DNA of 64,000 nucleotides, taken from positions 14,397-78,396 of the forward strand of contig CAYVQF010000021.1 in assembly GCA_964454015.1 (NCBI GenBank), written 5' to 3'. This document shows, piece by piece, positions 16,427 through 31,979 of the stretch. A model generated the notes under the pieces. It saw only the letters and a program-made list of their open reading frames with translations, was not told the DNA's origin and searched no databases. The position numbers and the translations under genes are program-made. This stretch comes from CAYVQF01 sp964454015. GTDB taxonomy: Bacteria > Myxococcota_A > Bradymonadia > UBA4248. How positions within the stretch are numbered: the first letter of the stretch is position 1; every line of letters begins with the position of its first letter.

Positions 16427-16456
16427 GCGATGACTTTGAGGTCATCGCTATTTTTT
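16427..16456 (+). terminator. Rho-independent terminator after KamA-like gene
   Basis: Perfect 8-bp stem GCGATGAC (16427-16434) / GTCATCGC (16441-16448) with a 6-nt loop, then TATTTTTT. The next promoter's -35 box begins 2 nt after the T-run. Confidence 0.88.
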
Positions 16457-16457
16457 C

Positions 16458-16486
16458 TTGACACTTGTACTTGCACGGCCTATAAA
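16458..16486 (+). promoter_or_regulatory. strong sigma70 promoter of the tRNA-tuf unit
   Basis: Consensus TTGACA (16458-16463), a 17-nt spacer and TATAAA (16481-16486). It lies 120 nt before tRNA-Thr and is the only strong promoter visible before the four tRNAs and tuf. Confidence 0.85.
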
Positions 16487-16605
16487 ACGCAGCCTTACCG
16501 CAGCGCCTACGGCCTGTGGTGCCGTGGCTGGGAAACACGCTTTCCGCATGCTCATGTTCCTTGACAATAGAATCGAAATCGGTAATTTGGCGCCCGCGAT
16601 CGGGC

Positions 16606-16678
16606 GCTGGTGTAGCTCAATTGGCAGAGCATCTGATTTGTAATCAGGAGGTTGGGGGTTCAAGTCCCTTCACCAGCA
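16606..16678 (+). tRNA. tRNA-Thr (TGT anticodon)
   Basis: 73-nt cloverleaf: acceptor GCTGGTG with CACCAGC, discriminator A, D-arm, anticodon loop TTTGTAA giving TGT (reads ACA), T-arm with GGTTCAAGTCC. The 3' CCA is not encoded. First of four clustered tRNAs. Confidence 0.96.
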
Positions 16679-16701
16679 TAGATCGTGGTCGTTTTTGCCT
16701 T

Positions 16702-16783
16702 GGAGGGGTGCCCGAGCGGTTAAAGGGGGCGGACTGTAAATCCGTTGGCAACGCCTACGAAGGTTCGAATCCTTCCCCCTCCA
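16702..16783 (+). tRNA. tRNA-Tyr (GTA anticodon)
   Basis: 82-nt class II tRNA with a long variable arm. Acceptor GGAGGGG with CCCCTCC and discriminator A; anticodon loop CTGTAAA gives GTA; T-arm GGTTCGAATCC. CCA is not encoded. Confidence 0.96.
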
Positions 16784-16843
16784 TTTTAAGATGATGACGC
16801 GACGCGTGCATCGCCACGCGTCGCGGGATCATCTTTTGTTTAT

Positions 16844-16916
16844 GCGGGAGTAGCTCAGTTGGTAGAGCATCAGCCTTCCAAGCTGAGGGTCGCGGGTTCG
16901 AACCCCGTCTCCCGCT
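16844..16916 (+). tRNA. tRNA-Gly (TCC anticodon)
   Basis: 73 nt; acceptor GCGGGAG with CTCCCGC, discriminator T; anticodon loop CTTCCAA gives TCC (reads GGA/GGG); T-arm GGTTCGAACCC. CCA is not encoded. Confidence 0.96.
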
Positions 16917-16971
16917 CTTCCACGACATCCGACGGGCGCTTGCAGAGCGCCATCGCCGTTTCGAGTGGGGT

Positions 16972-17044
<73 letters not shown>

Positions 17045-17223
17045 TGTGGGCGTCCTGGTGCATGGCATGCGTATCTTTTGCCGCAAACCGAGGGCGATCA
17101 CGGCGTTTGTGCTCGACAGCAGGGGAGTGTGCTCCGGTTCCGGAGTGGTGCTTTTTTCGGTTTACTGTTAGTCTTTTTTGCGCTCCCACCCTCATCCATT
17201 TGAATTGCGAAGGAGAAGCCGGC

Positions 17224-18414
17224 ATGGCCAAGGAGAAGTTTGAACGAAAGAAGCCCCACGTCAACGTGGGGACCATCGGCCACGTCGACCATGGGAAGAC
17301 GACGTTGACCGCAGCCATCACCATGTATCTTAACAAGAAGTACTCTGGCGTTAAGATCATGAAGTTCGACGAAATCGACAAGGCGCCGGAAGAGAAAGAG
17401 CGTGGTATCACCATCGCGACGGCCCACGTCGAGTACGAAACGGCCAACCGTCACTATGCCCACGTCGACTGCCCCGGACACGCTGACTACGTGAAGAACA
17501 TGATCACGGGTGCGGCGCAGATGGACGGCGCGATCCTCGTGGTGAGCGCGGCTGACGGCCCCATGCCGCAGACCCGCGAGCACATCCTCTTGGCCCGTCA
17601 GGTCGGTGTGCCTTACATCGTGGTCTACCTGAACAAAGCCGACATGGTGGATGACTCCGAGCTCTTGGAGTTGGTCGAGTTGGAAGTGCGCGAGCTGCTC
17701 TCCAGCTACGAGTTCCCTGGCGACGACATCCCTATCATCACCGGCAGCGCCCTGCAGGCGATGGAAGAGATCGACTCGCACCTGGGTACCCAGAGCATCG
17801 ATCGCTTGATGGATGCCGTGGACTCCTATATCCCCACGCCTGAGCGTCAGGTCGACAAGCCCTTCTTGATGCCCGTCGAAGACGTCTTCACCATCTCTGG
17901 TCGCGGCACCGTGGCCACGGGTCGTATCGAACGCGGTATGATCAAGGTCGGCGAGCCCGTCGAGATCGTGGGTCTGAAAGAGGCGGTGGACAAGAGCGTC
18001 GTCACGGGCGTTGAGATGTTCCGCAAGCTCCTCGACTTCGGTCAGGCTGGCGACAACGTCGGCTGCCTGCTCCGTGGTGTCAAGAAGGAAGACATCGAGC
18101 GCGGTCAAGTCTTGGCGAAACCGGGCAGCATCGCCCCGCACAAGACCTTCACCGCCGAGATTTACGTCCTGTCCAAGGCCGAAGGTGGGCGGCACACGCC
18201 GTTCTTCAATGGCTACCGTCCGCAGTTCTACTTCCGTACCACCGACGTGACCGGCGTGGTGACCCTCGACAACGTCGAGATGGTGATGCCTGGTGACAAC
18301 GTCTCGGTTCGGGTCGAGCTCATCACGCCCATCGCGATGGAACAAGGCTTGCGCTTCGCTATCCGCGAAGGTGGCCGTACCGTAGGCGCTGGGGTCGTTG
18401 CTGCCATTATCTAG
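17224..18414 (+). CDS. tuf: translation elongation factor Tu
   Basis: 396 aa, the standard EF-Tu length. G1 GHVDHGKT (residues 19-26), switch region GITIATAHVEYE, G3 DCPGHADYVKNM, G4 NKADMVD, then beta-barrel domains 2 and 3 ending VGAGVVAAII. Delivers aminoacyl-tRNA to the ribosome with GTP. ATG 17224 has GAAGGAG upstream; the in-frame opening extends back into tRNA-Thr and is not coding. Cotranscribed with the four tRNAs; a 9-bp hairpin and tRNA-Trp follow. Confidence 0.98.
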   Translation: MAKEKFERKKPHVNVGTIGHVDHGKTTLTAAITMYLNKKYSGVKIMKFDEIDKAPEEKERGITIATAHVEYETANRHYAHVDCPGHADYVKNMITGAAQMDGAILVVSAADGPMPQTREHILLARQVGVPYIVVYLNKADMVDDSELLELVELEVRELLSSYEFPGDDIPIITGSALQAMEEIDSHLGTQSIDRLMDAVDSYIPTPERQVDKPFLMPVEDVFTISGRGTVATGRIERGMIKVGEPVEIVGLKEAVDKSVVTGVEMFRKLLDFGQAGDNVGCLLRGVKKEDIERGQVLAKPGSIAPHKTFTAEIYVLSKAEGGRHTPFFNGYRPQFYFRTTDVTGVVTLDNVEMVMPGDNVSVRVELITPIAMEQGLRFAIREGGRTVGAGVVAAII

Positions 18415-18423
18415 TTGTGTCTT

Positions 18424-18456
18424 GGGTCGTCGCGGCGTTCTGCGCCACGACGACCC
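18424..18456 (+). other. strong hairpin between tuf and tRNA-Trp
   Basis: GGGTCGTCG (18424-18432) pairs with CGACGACCC (18448-18456), enclosing a second stem GGCG/CGCC. It fills the gap from 9 nt after the tuf stop to 2 nt before tRNA-Trp and has no T-tract, so RNA processing or 3'-end protection of tuf mRNA is more likely than termination. Confidence 0.5.
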
Positions 18457-18458
18457 CT

Positions 18459-18531
18459 AGGGGTGTAGCTCAGTTGGTAGAGCAACGGCCTCCAAAGCCG
18501 TGGGCCGGGGGTTCGAGTCCCTCCACCCCTG
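18459..18531 (+). tRNA. tRNA-Trp (CCA anticodon)
   Basis: 73 nt; acceptor AGGGGTG with CACCCCT, discriminator G as expected for bacterial tRNA-Trp; anticodon loop CTCCAAA gives CCA; T-arm GGTTCGAGTCC. The tuf-trnW-secE order is common in bacteria. No rpmG is present between tuf and secE. Confidence 0.96.
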
Positions 18532-18570
18532 TCTCGGCCATCTTTCTTGGCCGGAGATGAGGATTGCGCG

Positions 18571-18960
18571 ATGGATGACGTGGTTCGATGGGTCAATCTG
18601 TCGTTCGTGTTTGCTGGGATCATCTTGTGGTGGTTCTTTGCGCGCGTGAGCGAATCGGTGATGGCCTTGGTCAATGTGCCTGATAGCCAGGTTTTGGGAG
18701 AGCACCTGACGCAAGCCTCGCTCTTTGGCTTGGGTCTGGCCATTGTGGTCACCCTGGTCTTGTGGCGACACAAGCGTCTCTATGAAGGGGGGCTCAACGT
18801 CGCCCGCGAAGCCAAACGCGTCACTTGGCCCAACTACGCTGAGACGAAGTCTGCCACCAAGGTGGTGATCGTCACGACAGCGATCATCTCGCTGATTCTC
18901 TTTGCCTTCGACGCTGTTTTTCAACGTCTGACGGCCATGATTCTCGGCATCGACGGATAG
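18571..18960 (+). CDS. secE: preprotein translocase subunit SecE
   Basis: 129 aa with three transmembrane helices: two N-terminal (about residues 9-25 and 50-66) as in E. coli SecE, then the conserved amphipathic segment EAKRVTWPNYAETKSATKVV and the final helix IVTTAIISLILFAFDAVF. Part of the SecYEG channel in the inner membrane. ATG 18571 has GAGG about 8 nt upstream. It sits in the usual secE-nusG-rplK order. Confidence 0.95.
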   Translation: MDDVVRWVNLSFVFAGIILWWFFARVSESVMALVNVPDSQVLGEHLTQASLFGLGLAIVVTLVLWRHKRLYEGGLNVAREAKRVTWPNYAETKSATKVVIVTTAIISLILFAFDAVFQRLTAMILGIDG

Positions 18961-18983
18961 CGACTGAGTGAAGGCGGCACCTC

Positions 18984-19514
18984 ATGAAGTGGTACATCGT
19001 GAACGCCCACTCTGGGTTTGAGAACAAGGCCAAGATAGCCCTACAGGAGCGCATCGAGGCTTCCACTCTGAAGGATTTCTTCGGAGACATCCTCATCCCG
19101 GTCGAGACGGTGATCGAAAGCAAAAAAGGGGAGAAGCGCACCACGACGCGGAAGTTCTTCCCCGGTTACCTCCTCGTGCAGATGGAGCTCACCAACGAGA
19201 CCTGGCACTTGGTGAAATCGACGCCGAAGATCACCGGCTTCGTTGGCGGCGGCACCACCCCACCGGCGATGCCCGATGCCGAAGTGCAGCGCATCCTCGG
19301 CCAGATGAAGGAGTCCATCGACAAGCCGGATCTCCTGCAGAGCATCGAAGAGGGCGACAATGTCCGGGTGACGGACGGTCCCTTCTCGAACTTCACCGGC
19401 AGTATTGAACAAGTTGACCGCGACAAGGGGCGGGTTCGGGTTCTGGTCAGCATCTTCGGGCGAGTCGTGCCCGTGGAACTCGAGTTTGGCCAGGTAGAAA
19501 AAGTGAGCGCGTGA
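18984..19514 (+). CDS. nusG: transcription termination/antitermination factor NusG
   Basis: 176 aa, normal NusG length. N-terminal NGN domain starts KWYIVNAHSGFENKAK and holds RKFFPGYLLVQMELTNETWHLVKSTPKITGFVGG in two adjoining blocks. The C-terminal KOW domain has EEGDNVRVTDGPFSNFTGSI. Binds RNA polymerase, Rho and ribosomal protein S10. It starts 23 nt after secE and is followed by rplK after 47 nt. Confidence 0.97.
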   Translation: MKWYIVNAHSGFENKAKIALQERIEASTLKDFFGDILIPVETVIESKKGEKRTTTRKFFPGYLLVQMELTNETWHLVKSTPKITGFVGGGTTPPAMPDAEVQRILGQMKESIDKPDLLQSIEEGDNVRVTDGPFSNFTGSIEQVDRDKGRVRVLVSIFGRVVPVELEFGQVEKVSA

Positions 19515-19561
19515 TCGCGCTTGTGCGCACACCAGTGCCGAAACATTTGGATTGAAGTGTC

Positions 19562-19987
<426 letters not shown>

Positions 19988-20002
19988 CGGAGGGTCGGCG
20001 CG

Positions 20003-20701
20003 ATGCCATTCAGAGGAAAGAAATACAAGAACGTTTTCACAAAAGTCGATCGGCAGAAGCGTTACGACAGCGTCAGCGAAGCCATCAAACTGGTCAAAGC
20101 CACGAGCTATACCAAGTTTGACGGCTCCGTCGATGTGGCTGTGCGGCTCGGCGTTGATCCGCGGCATGCGGATCAAATGGTTCGTGGCGCGGTTGTACTG
20201 CCCAATGGTATTGGCAAGACCGTTCGCGTCATCGTTTTCGCCGCGGGCGAGAAAGAACGCGAGGCCCGCGAAGCTGGCGCTGATATCGTCGGCTCTGACG
20301 ACCTCGTCGAAAAAATCCAAGGCGGCTGGCTCGACTTCGACAAAGCCATCGCCACCCCCGACATGATGGGGAAAGTGGGCAAGCTCGGCCGGGTCCTCGG
20401 TCCGCGTGGCTTGATGCCCAACCCCAAGGTCGGCACGGTGACCATGGATGTCACCAAGGCCGTTCGCGAGCTCAAGGCCGGTCGGGTCGAGTTCAAGGTC
20501 GATCGCGCTGGGATCATCCATGCCCCCATCGGCCGCGTCTCTTTTACGCCCGAGAGCCTCGAAGAGAACTACCAAGCCCTCATCGACATGTTGATGCGAC
20601 TCAAGCCGGCGGCCGCCAAAGGCCAATACGTCAGGTCCATCACCTTCAGCGCCACCATGGGTCCGGGCGTCAAGGTCGATCCGTCCGTAGCTGGCGTCTG
20701 A
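20003..20701 (+). CDS. rplA: 50S ribosomal protein L1
   Basis: 232 aa, standard length. Two-domain protein with KFDGSVDVAVRLGVDPRHAD, VLGPRGLMPNPKVGTVT (the L1 signature) and VEFKVDRAGIIHAPIG. Forms the L1 stalk; in many bacteria it also represses its own operon. A hairpin with a short T-run follows at 20732-20768. Confidence 0.98.
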   Translation: MPFRGKKYKNVFTKVDRQKRYDSVSEAIKLVKATSYTKFDGSVDVAVRLGVDPRHADQMVRGAVVLPNGIGKTVRVIVFAAGEKEREAREAGADIVGSDDLVEKIQGGWLDFDKAIATPDMMGKVGKLGRVLGPRGLMPNPKVGTVTMDVTKAVRELKAGRVEFKVDRAGIIHAPIGRVSFTPESLEENYQALIDMLMRLKPAAAKGQYVRSITFSATMGPGVKVDPSVAGV

Positions 20702-20726
20702 TCCTGTCACTTTGTTCCTTTCTTGG

Positions 20727-20755
20727 TTGACAAAGGGCCCATGAACGCGTAAACA
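20727..20755 (+). promoter_or_regulatory. promoter of rplJL
   Basis: TTGACA (20727-20732), a 17-nt spacer and TAAACA (20750-20755). This gives rplJ a 5' leader of about 230 nt. Confidence 0.7.
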
Positions 20756-20768
20756 CGCCGGGCCTTTT
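20732..20768 (+). terminator. terminator or attenuator between rplA and rplJ
   Basis: Stem of AAAGG(G)CCC at 20732-20740 with GGGCCTTT at 20760-20767 (one bulged G), enclosing GCGT-AAAC-ACGC, and running into TTTT. It overlaps the promoter at 20727-20755, so upstream transcription could be reduced just where a new start is provided. Confidence 0.5.
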
Positions 20769-20993
20769 GTCGGCGGCCCCTGCACCGTCGGAGAAGTCGG
20801 TTCCTCAACGCGAGGATTAATGCCCAACGGGCGCCGGCCGAGCCGGAAGCATGGCTGACCCGAAATGTGACTTGCCTCTTAAAGGGCATCCTCTTCGGTA
20901 CAACCATCGGTTCGGAACCCACCCCACCCGGGGTTGGCCTCTCCCGCGAGAACTCGGGCGCTCTTTACCCGTTATCCGCAACCGAGGCTTGTC
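20762..20993 (+). promoter_or_regulatory. candidate L10 leader of rplJ
   Basis: About 230 nt of untranslated, GC-rich sequence between the rplJ promoter and its start codon. In many bacteria this position holds an L10(L12)4-binding leader that represses rplJL translation. Several short complementary blocks occur (for instance around 20835-20850), but I did not fold it, so the call rests mainly on position and length. Confidence 0.4.
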
Positions 20994-21512
20994 ATGAACC
21001 GAGATCAGAAACGTGCCGCCATCGACGAGATGCGGACGCTCTTCAGCGATATGGACGCCATCGTCCTGGCTGATACTTCCGGCGTCGATGTCAACACCAT
21101 CAATAAAGTCCGCAGCATCTTCCGCGCTGAGGGTGTGCACTTCCGCGTCGTGAAGAACACCTTGGCCAAGCTCGCCCTCCAAGGCACCGAGCTCGAAGGC
21201 ATCGCCAGCGCTTTCGTGGGCCCAACGGCTATCGCCCTCAAAGCAGGCGACCCCATCACGCCCGCCAAGATCGCCATCGAATTCGCCAAGGATAACCCCA
21301 AATTCGAGGTCAAAGGCGGTTACCTGCCCGGCAAAGTCCTCGATGCCCAGGGCGTCGTCGCCTTGTCGAAGATGAAAGGCCGCCAAGAAATGCGTGCTGA
21401 GCTCCTCAGCATCTTCAAGGCGCCGCAGACCCAGTTCGTGGGTGTGATGAACACCATGGTTACCCAGTTCCTGGGCGTCCTCAACGCCCGCGCCGATAAA
21501 CTTGAAGGCTGA
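20994..21512 (+). CDS. rplJ: 50S ribosomal protein L10
   Basis: 172 aa, typical length. N-terminal MNRDQKRAAIDEMRTLFSDMDAIVLAD, the FRVVKNTLAKLAL segment and FVGPTAIAL are conserved L10 features; the C-terminal helix carries the L12 dimers. ATG 20994 has GAGG upstream; an in-frame opening from 20934 adds residues not seen in the family. rplL follows after 71 nt. Confidence 0.97.
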   Translation: MNRDQKRAAIDEMRTLFSDMDAIVLADTSGVDVNTINKVRSIFRAEGVHFRVVKNTLAKLALQGTELEGIASAFVGPTAIALKAGDPITPAKIAIEFAKDNPKFEVKGGYLPGKVLDAQGVVALSKMKGRQEMRAELLSIFKAPQTQFVGVMNTMVTQFLGVLNARADKLEG

Positions 21513-21583
21513 GTTTCCCTTGGCATTTTTTCCTGTACCCTGTTGCATGGCCCGTCAATACGACGGCACACTTGGAGAGCCCC

Positions 21584-21967
21584 ATGTCCATTAGTGAAGA
21601 ACAAGTCATTGAGTACCTCGAAAACCTCAACATCGTCCAGCTCAACAACCTGGTGAAGACCCTCGAGAGCAAGTGGGACGTCAAGGCCGCCTCTGGTGGT
21701 GCCGTGATGATGGCTGCTGCCGCGCCTGCCGCTGAAGCCGCCGCCGAACCCACCGAGTTCAAGGTGGTCTTGGCCGGTGTTGGCGACAAGAAAATCCAGG
21801 TGATCAAAGAGATCCGCGCCATCACCGGTCTCGGCCTCAAAGAAGCCAAAGACCTGGTCGACGGCGCACCCGGCATCATCAAGGAAGGCGTGTCCAAGGA
21901 AGAAGCTGCCGACATGAAGTCCAAGATCGAAGCCTCTGGTGCCACCGTGGAAATCAAGCCCATGTAG
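21584..21967 (+). CDS. rplL: 50S ribosomal protein L7/L12
   Basis: 127 aa. N-terminal dimerisation domain (residues 1-35), an Ala-rich hinge AAAAPAAEAAAEP, and the C-terminal factor-binding domain with EFKVVLAGVGDKKIQVIKEIR and GLGLKEAKDLVD. Recruits GTPase factors to the ribosome. ATG 21584 has GGAGAG upstream. Confidence 0.98.
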   Translation: MSISEEQVIEYLENLNIVQLNNLVKTLESKWDVKAASGGAVMMAAAAPAAEAAAEPTEFKVVLAGVGDKKIQVIKEIRAITGLGLKEAKDLVDGAPGIIKEGVSKEEAADMKSKIEASGATVEIKPM

Positions 21968-21992
21968 GCCACCTGTCCGCTTGGTGTCTCGA

Positions 21993-22020
21993 GAGCGTCC
22001 GTGGGTCACCCCGGGCGCTC
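21993..22020 (+). terminator. hairpin after rplL
   Basis: GAGCGTCC (21993-22000) pairs with GGGCGCTC (22013-22020), 8 bp with one G-T pair, 25 nt after the rplL stop, then TTCGTCGTT. Only weak T-richness, so partial termination or RNA processing. It covers the first possible start (GTG 22001) of the next gene, arguing for a later start there. Confidence 0.45.
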
Positions 22021-22039
22021 TTCGTCGTTGAATGCCCAC

Positions 22040-22561
22040 GTGGACCACTGCCCCTCGAGCATAGCTTTGAGCGAAAGTATCCCTGCGCAGCAAGTCCTTC
22101 TCCGGCCCCTGGCGATCCGCGATCTCTCTGGCGTACAGGATCTCTTCCTCGCGCTGACGGCTTGCCAGAACGATGCCTTCTCCGCCCTCCAAGAGAACCC
22201 CGTGCGCGTGTCCTACGAGATGCGCCGCCTCAGGCAGAACCTGCTCGCCGAGCAGCGTTATCTCTGCTTCGTGGCTGAGCATGAGGGGCGCTTGGCGGGC
22301 TACGCTGCGGGCGTCGTCGAGGTGCAGGCACCAATTTTCAAAGTCGACACCTATTGCTCCATCAATGAGGTCTTCGTGCAGGCCTCCTATCGGCGCCGGG
22401 GGCTGGGTCGCGCCCTGGTGACGGAGGTCCTCGCCGCGGCCCAGGCGATGGGGATTGGGTGGGCCAATGTGCACCTGGTGGGTGACGCCAGAGCAGCCGA
22501 GCCTTTCTTCGCCTCCCTGGGCTTTCACGTGGGTGCTTTGGAGCTGCGCAGCGCGTTGTGA
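22040..22561 (+). CDS. GNAT-family acetyltransferase
   Basis: 173 aa from GTG 22040. The GNAT fold is clear: VLLRPLAIRDLSGVQDLF (strand 1 and helix 1), FVAEHEGRLAGYAAGVVEV (strands 2-4), INEVFVQASYRRRGLGRALV with the acetyl-CoA motif R-x2-G-x-G/A, and a final GFHVGALELRSAL. The start is uncertain: GTG 22001, GTG 22040 and TTG 22067 are all in frame without a good ribosome site. Its position between rplL and rpoB is unusual. RimL of E. coli acetylates L7/L12, so a ribosomal target is conceivable, but nothing in the sequence proves it. Confidence 0.85.
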   Translation: MDHCPSSIALSESIPAQQVLLRPLAIRDLSGVQDLFLALTACQNDAFSALQENPVRVSYEMRRLRQNLLAEQRYLCFVAEHEGRLAGYAAGVVEVQAPIFKVDTYCSINEVFVQASYRRRGLGRALVTEVLAAAQAMGIGWANVHLVGDARAAEPFFASLGFHVGALELRSAL

Positions 22562-22602
22562 TCCGGCCTATGCATGAAACTGGCCAATTTCAGGAATAAG
22601 AG

Positions 22603-22631
22603 TTGACATCCTTGTCGCAAGCCAGTAGATT
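22603..22631 (+). promoter_or_regulatory. strong sigma70 promoter of rpoBC
   Basis: Consensus TTGACA (22603-22608), a 17-nt spacer and TAGATT (22626-22631). The next gene is rpoB at 23051, so the transcript would have a leader of roughly 410 nt. Confidence 0.82.
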
Positions 22632-23050
22632 CCCGCCGCCCTGGTTTTGCGCGTGCCTGGCGCTGGCTCAGGGTGGCGTGCGCATCGACGACGGTGGATG
22701 CATCCCGAGGCCCGCGGGCCCCTGGGAGCGCTTTTGCAGTGGCACAACATGAGACCCGGCGTCAGACGCGGTGACGCTTTGGGAGGAGATGGAATGGGAT
22801 GGGAAGACTGCAAAAGGACGAGCTGGCCCGTGAGCGCTTGCGTTGTGCACGAACCTCGCTTTTTTGGCATTCTACCTTCGCGATCCCGAAAAAATATTTG
22901 CCTTCGCTGCGGCGGAGGCCTGTGAATGATGAACAGCGCACCCCATCGTCCATAGCCGCCTGAGGACGCTCGGGCTGCAGCCATGGTCTTGCTGTCCATG
23001 GCTGCCGACGATGAAACGGTTGGGAACTGACGCGATACCGAGGAGAGCAG
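22632..23050 (+). promoter_or_regulatory. long rpoB leader with 10-bp inverted repeat
   Basis: No convincing gene lies in these 419 nt. GCAGCCATGG (22977-22986) and CCATGGCTGC (22996-23005) form a perfect 10-bp stem with a 9-nt loop ending 45 nt before the rpoB ATG. A GGAGGAGA stretch near 22781 and an A/T-rich patch (22862-22900) also stand out. A role in autogenous control of rpoBC is inference. Confidence 0.45.
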
Positions 23051-27169
<4,119 letters not shown>

Positions 27170-27179
27170 GCCAACGTGC

Positions 27180-27207
27180 CCGGTGCGCCCCCGAGGGGTG
27201 GCACCGG
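27180..27207 (+). other. hairpin in the rpoB-rpoC gap
   Basis: CCGGTGC (27180-27186) pairs with GCACCGG (27201-27207) and an inner CCCC/GGGG stem continues it; 10 nt after the rpoB stop, no T-tract. Possibly an RNA processing or stability element between rpoB and rpoC. Confidence 0.4.
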
Positions 27208-27288
27208 CGGCGCAACGGTCAAGAGAGCATCGAGCGTTAACCCATTGTGTAGATCATCGCCTGCGGGCGTTGGGTCGAGAGGTCGAAA

Positions 27289-31395
<4,107 letters not shown>

Positions 31396-31419
31396 GACTC
31401 CGCCCCCAAGCCACGCCGA

Positions 31420-31447
31420 GGCCGCCTCCATGCGGCCCTTTTTTTTT
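31420..31447 (+). terminator. Rho-independent terminator of rpoBC
   Basis: Stem GGCCGC (31420-31425) / GCGGCC (31432-31437) with a 6-nt loop, then C and nine T. It begins 25 nt after the rpoC stop. The following 31448-31630 holds no gene I can support. Confidence 0.9.
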
Positions 31448-31630
31448 GCTGCCACGTCCCTACAGGCGCACCCCTCCTCTCCGGCGCGCCCTTCAGCACC
31501 TGCCACGCCGGATTCCCCCCGGGCGCGACAGTCACCCCTCCCGCCAGAACCTTCTTCGCGGTGGCCGCAGCATGGCCGCCCCGCGACCACAAGGCGCCCC
31601 CCTGCACGGACGACACGCAGCGAGTGCCCG

Positions 31631-31659
31631 TTGACCCCAAAGCACAGAGGAGGCATAGT
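31631..31659 (+). promoter_or_regulatory. promoter of small coiled-coil gene
   Basis: TTGACC (31631-31636), a 17-nt spacer and CATAGT (31654-31659), 62 nt before the ATG. Confidence 0.5.
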
Positions 31660-31721
31660 GCCGCCCCCGAGAGCCTAGCCCAGGTCAACGCCCCCTTAGG
31701 GAGTTCAAGCGGAGAGAAGCC

Positions 31722-31979
31722 ATGAAAGACCTCAAAGTACAGTTGGTGAACCAGGCGATGAAAATGCTCCAGACCGACACGGCCCAGAAGGTCATGGCGA
31801 GCCCGAGCGTCCAGAACGCCATGTCCTTCGTGTTCCAGGCCTCCTTCAAGGTCAAGAACGAAGTCCAGAGCACCAAGAGGAAGCTCGCCTCGGCCCTAGA
31901 TCTGGTCACCAAAGAAGAGCTGCGCGAGCTGCGGCGCAACGTCGAACGCCTCGAGCGGCGGGTCAAGAAGGAGAACTGA
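31722..31979 (+). CDS. small coiled-coil protein, BMFP-like tail
   Basis: 85 aa, basic and helical. The C-terminal 25 residues, DLVTKEELRELRRNVERLE and on, have heptad spacing and resemble the trimerising tail of the BMFP/YqiC family (coenzyme Q accessory and membrane-fusogenic proteins), where a D-LVTREEF-type motif precedes the coil. The N-terminal part (residues 1-50) is an amphipathic helix with no match I recognise. GGAGAG lies upstream of the ATG. Its TGA abuts the stop of aat on the other strand, forming TGATCA. Confidence 0.65.
   Translation: MKDLKVQLVNQAMKMLQTDTAQKVMASPSVQNAMSFVFQASFKVKNEVQSTKRKLASALDLVTKEELRELRRNVERLERRVKKEN

Noticed and set aside
17098..18345. 415-codon open frame antisense to tuf
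   Set aside because: Shadow of tuf with Asp/His/Val-rich composition and no recognisable product.
18415..18570. rpmG (L33) gene expected between tuf and secE in many genomes
   Set aside because: Only a hairpin and tRNA-Trp fit in this space; no 50-codon frame with L33 motifs is present.
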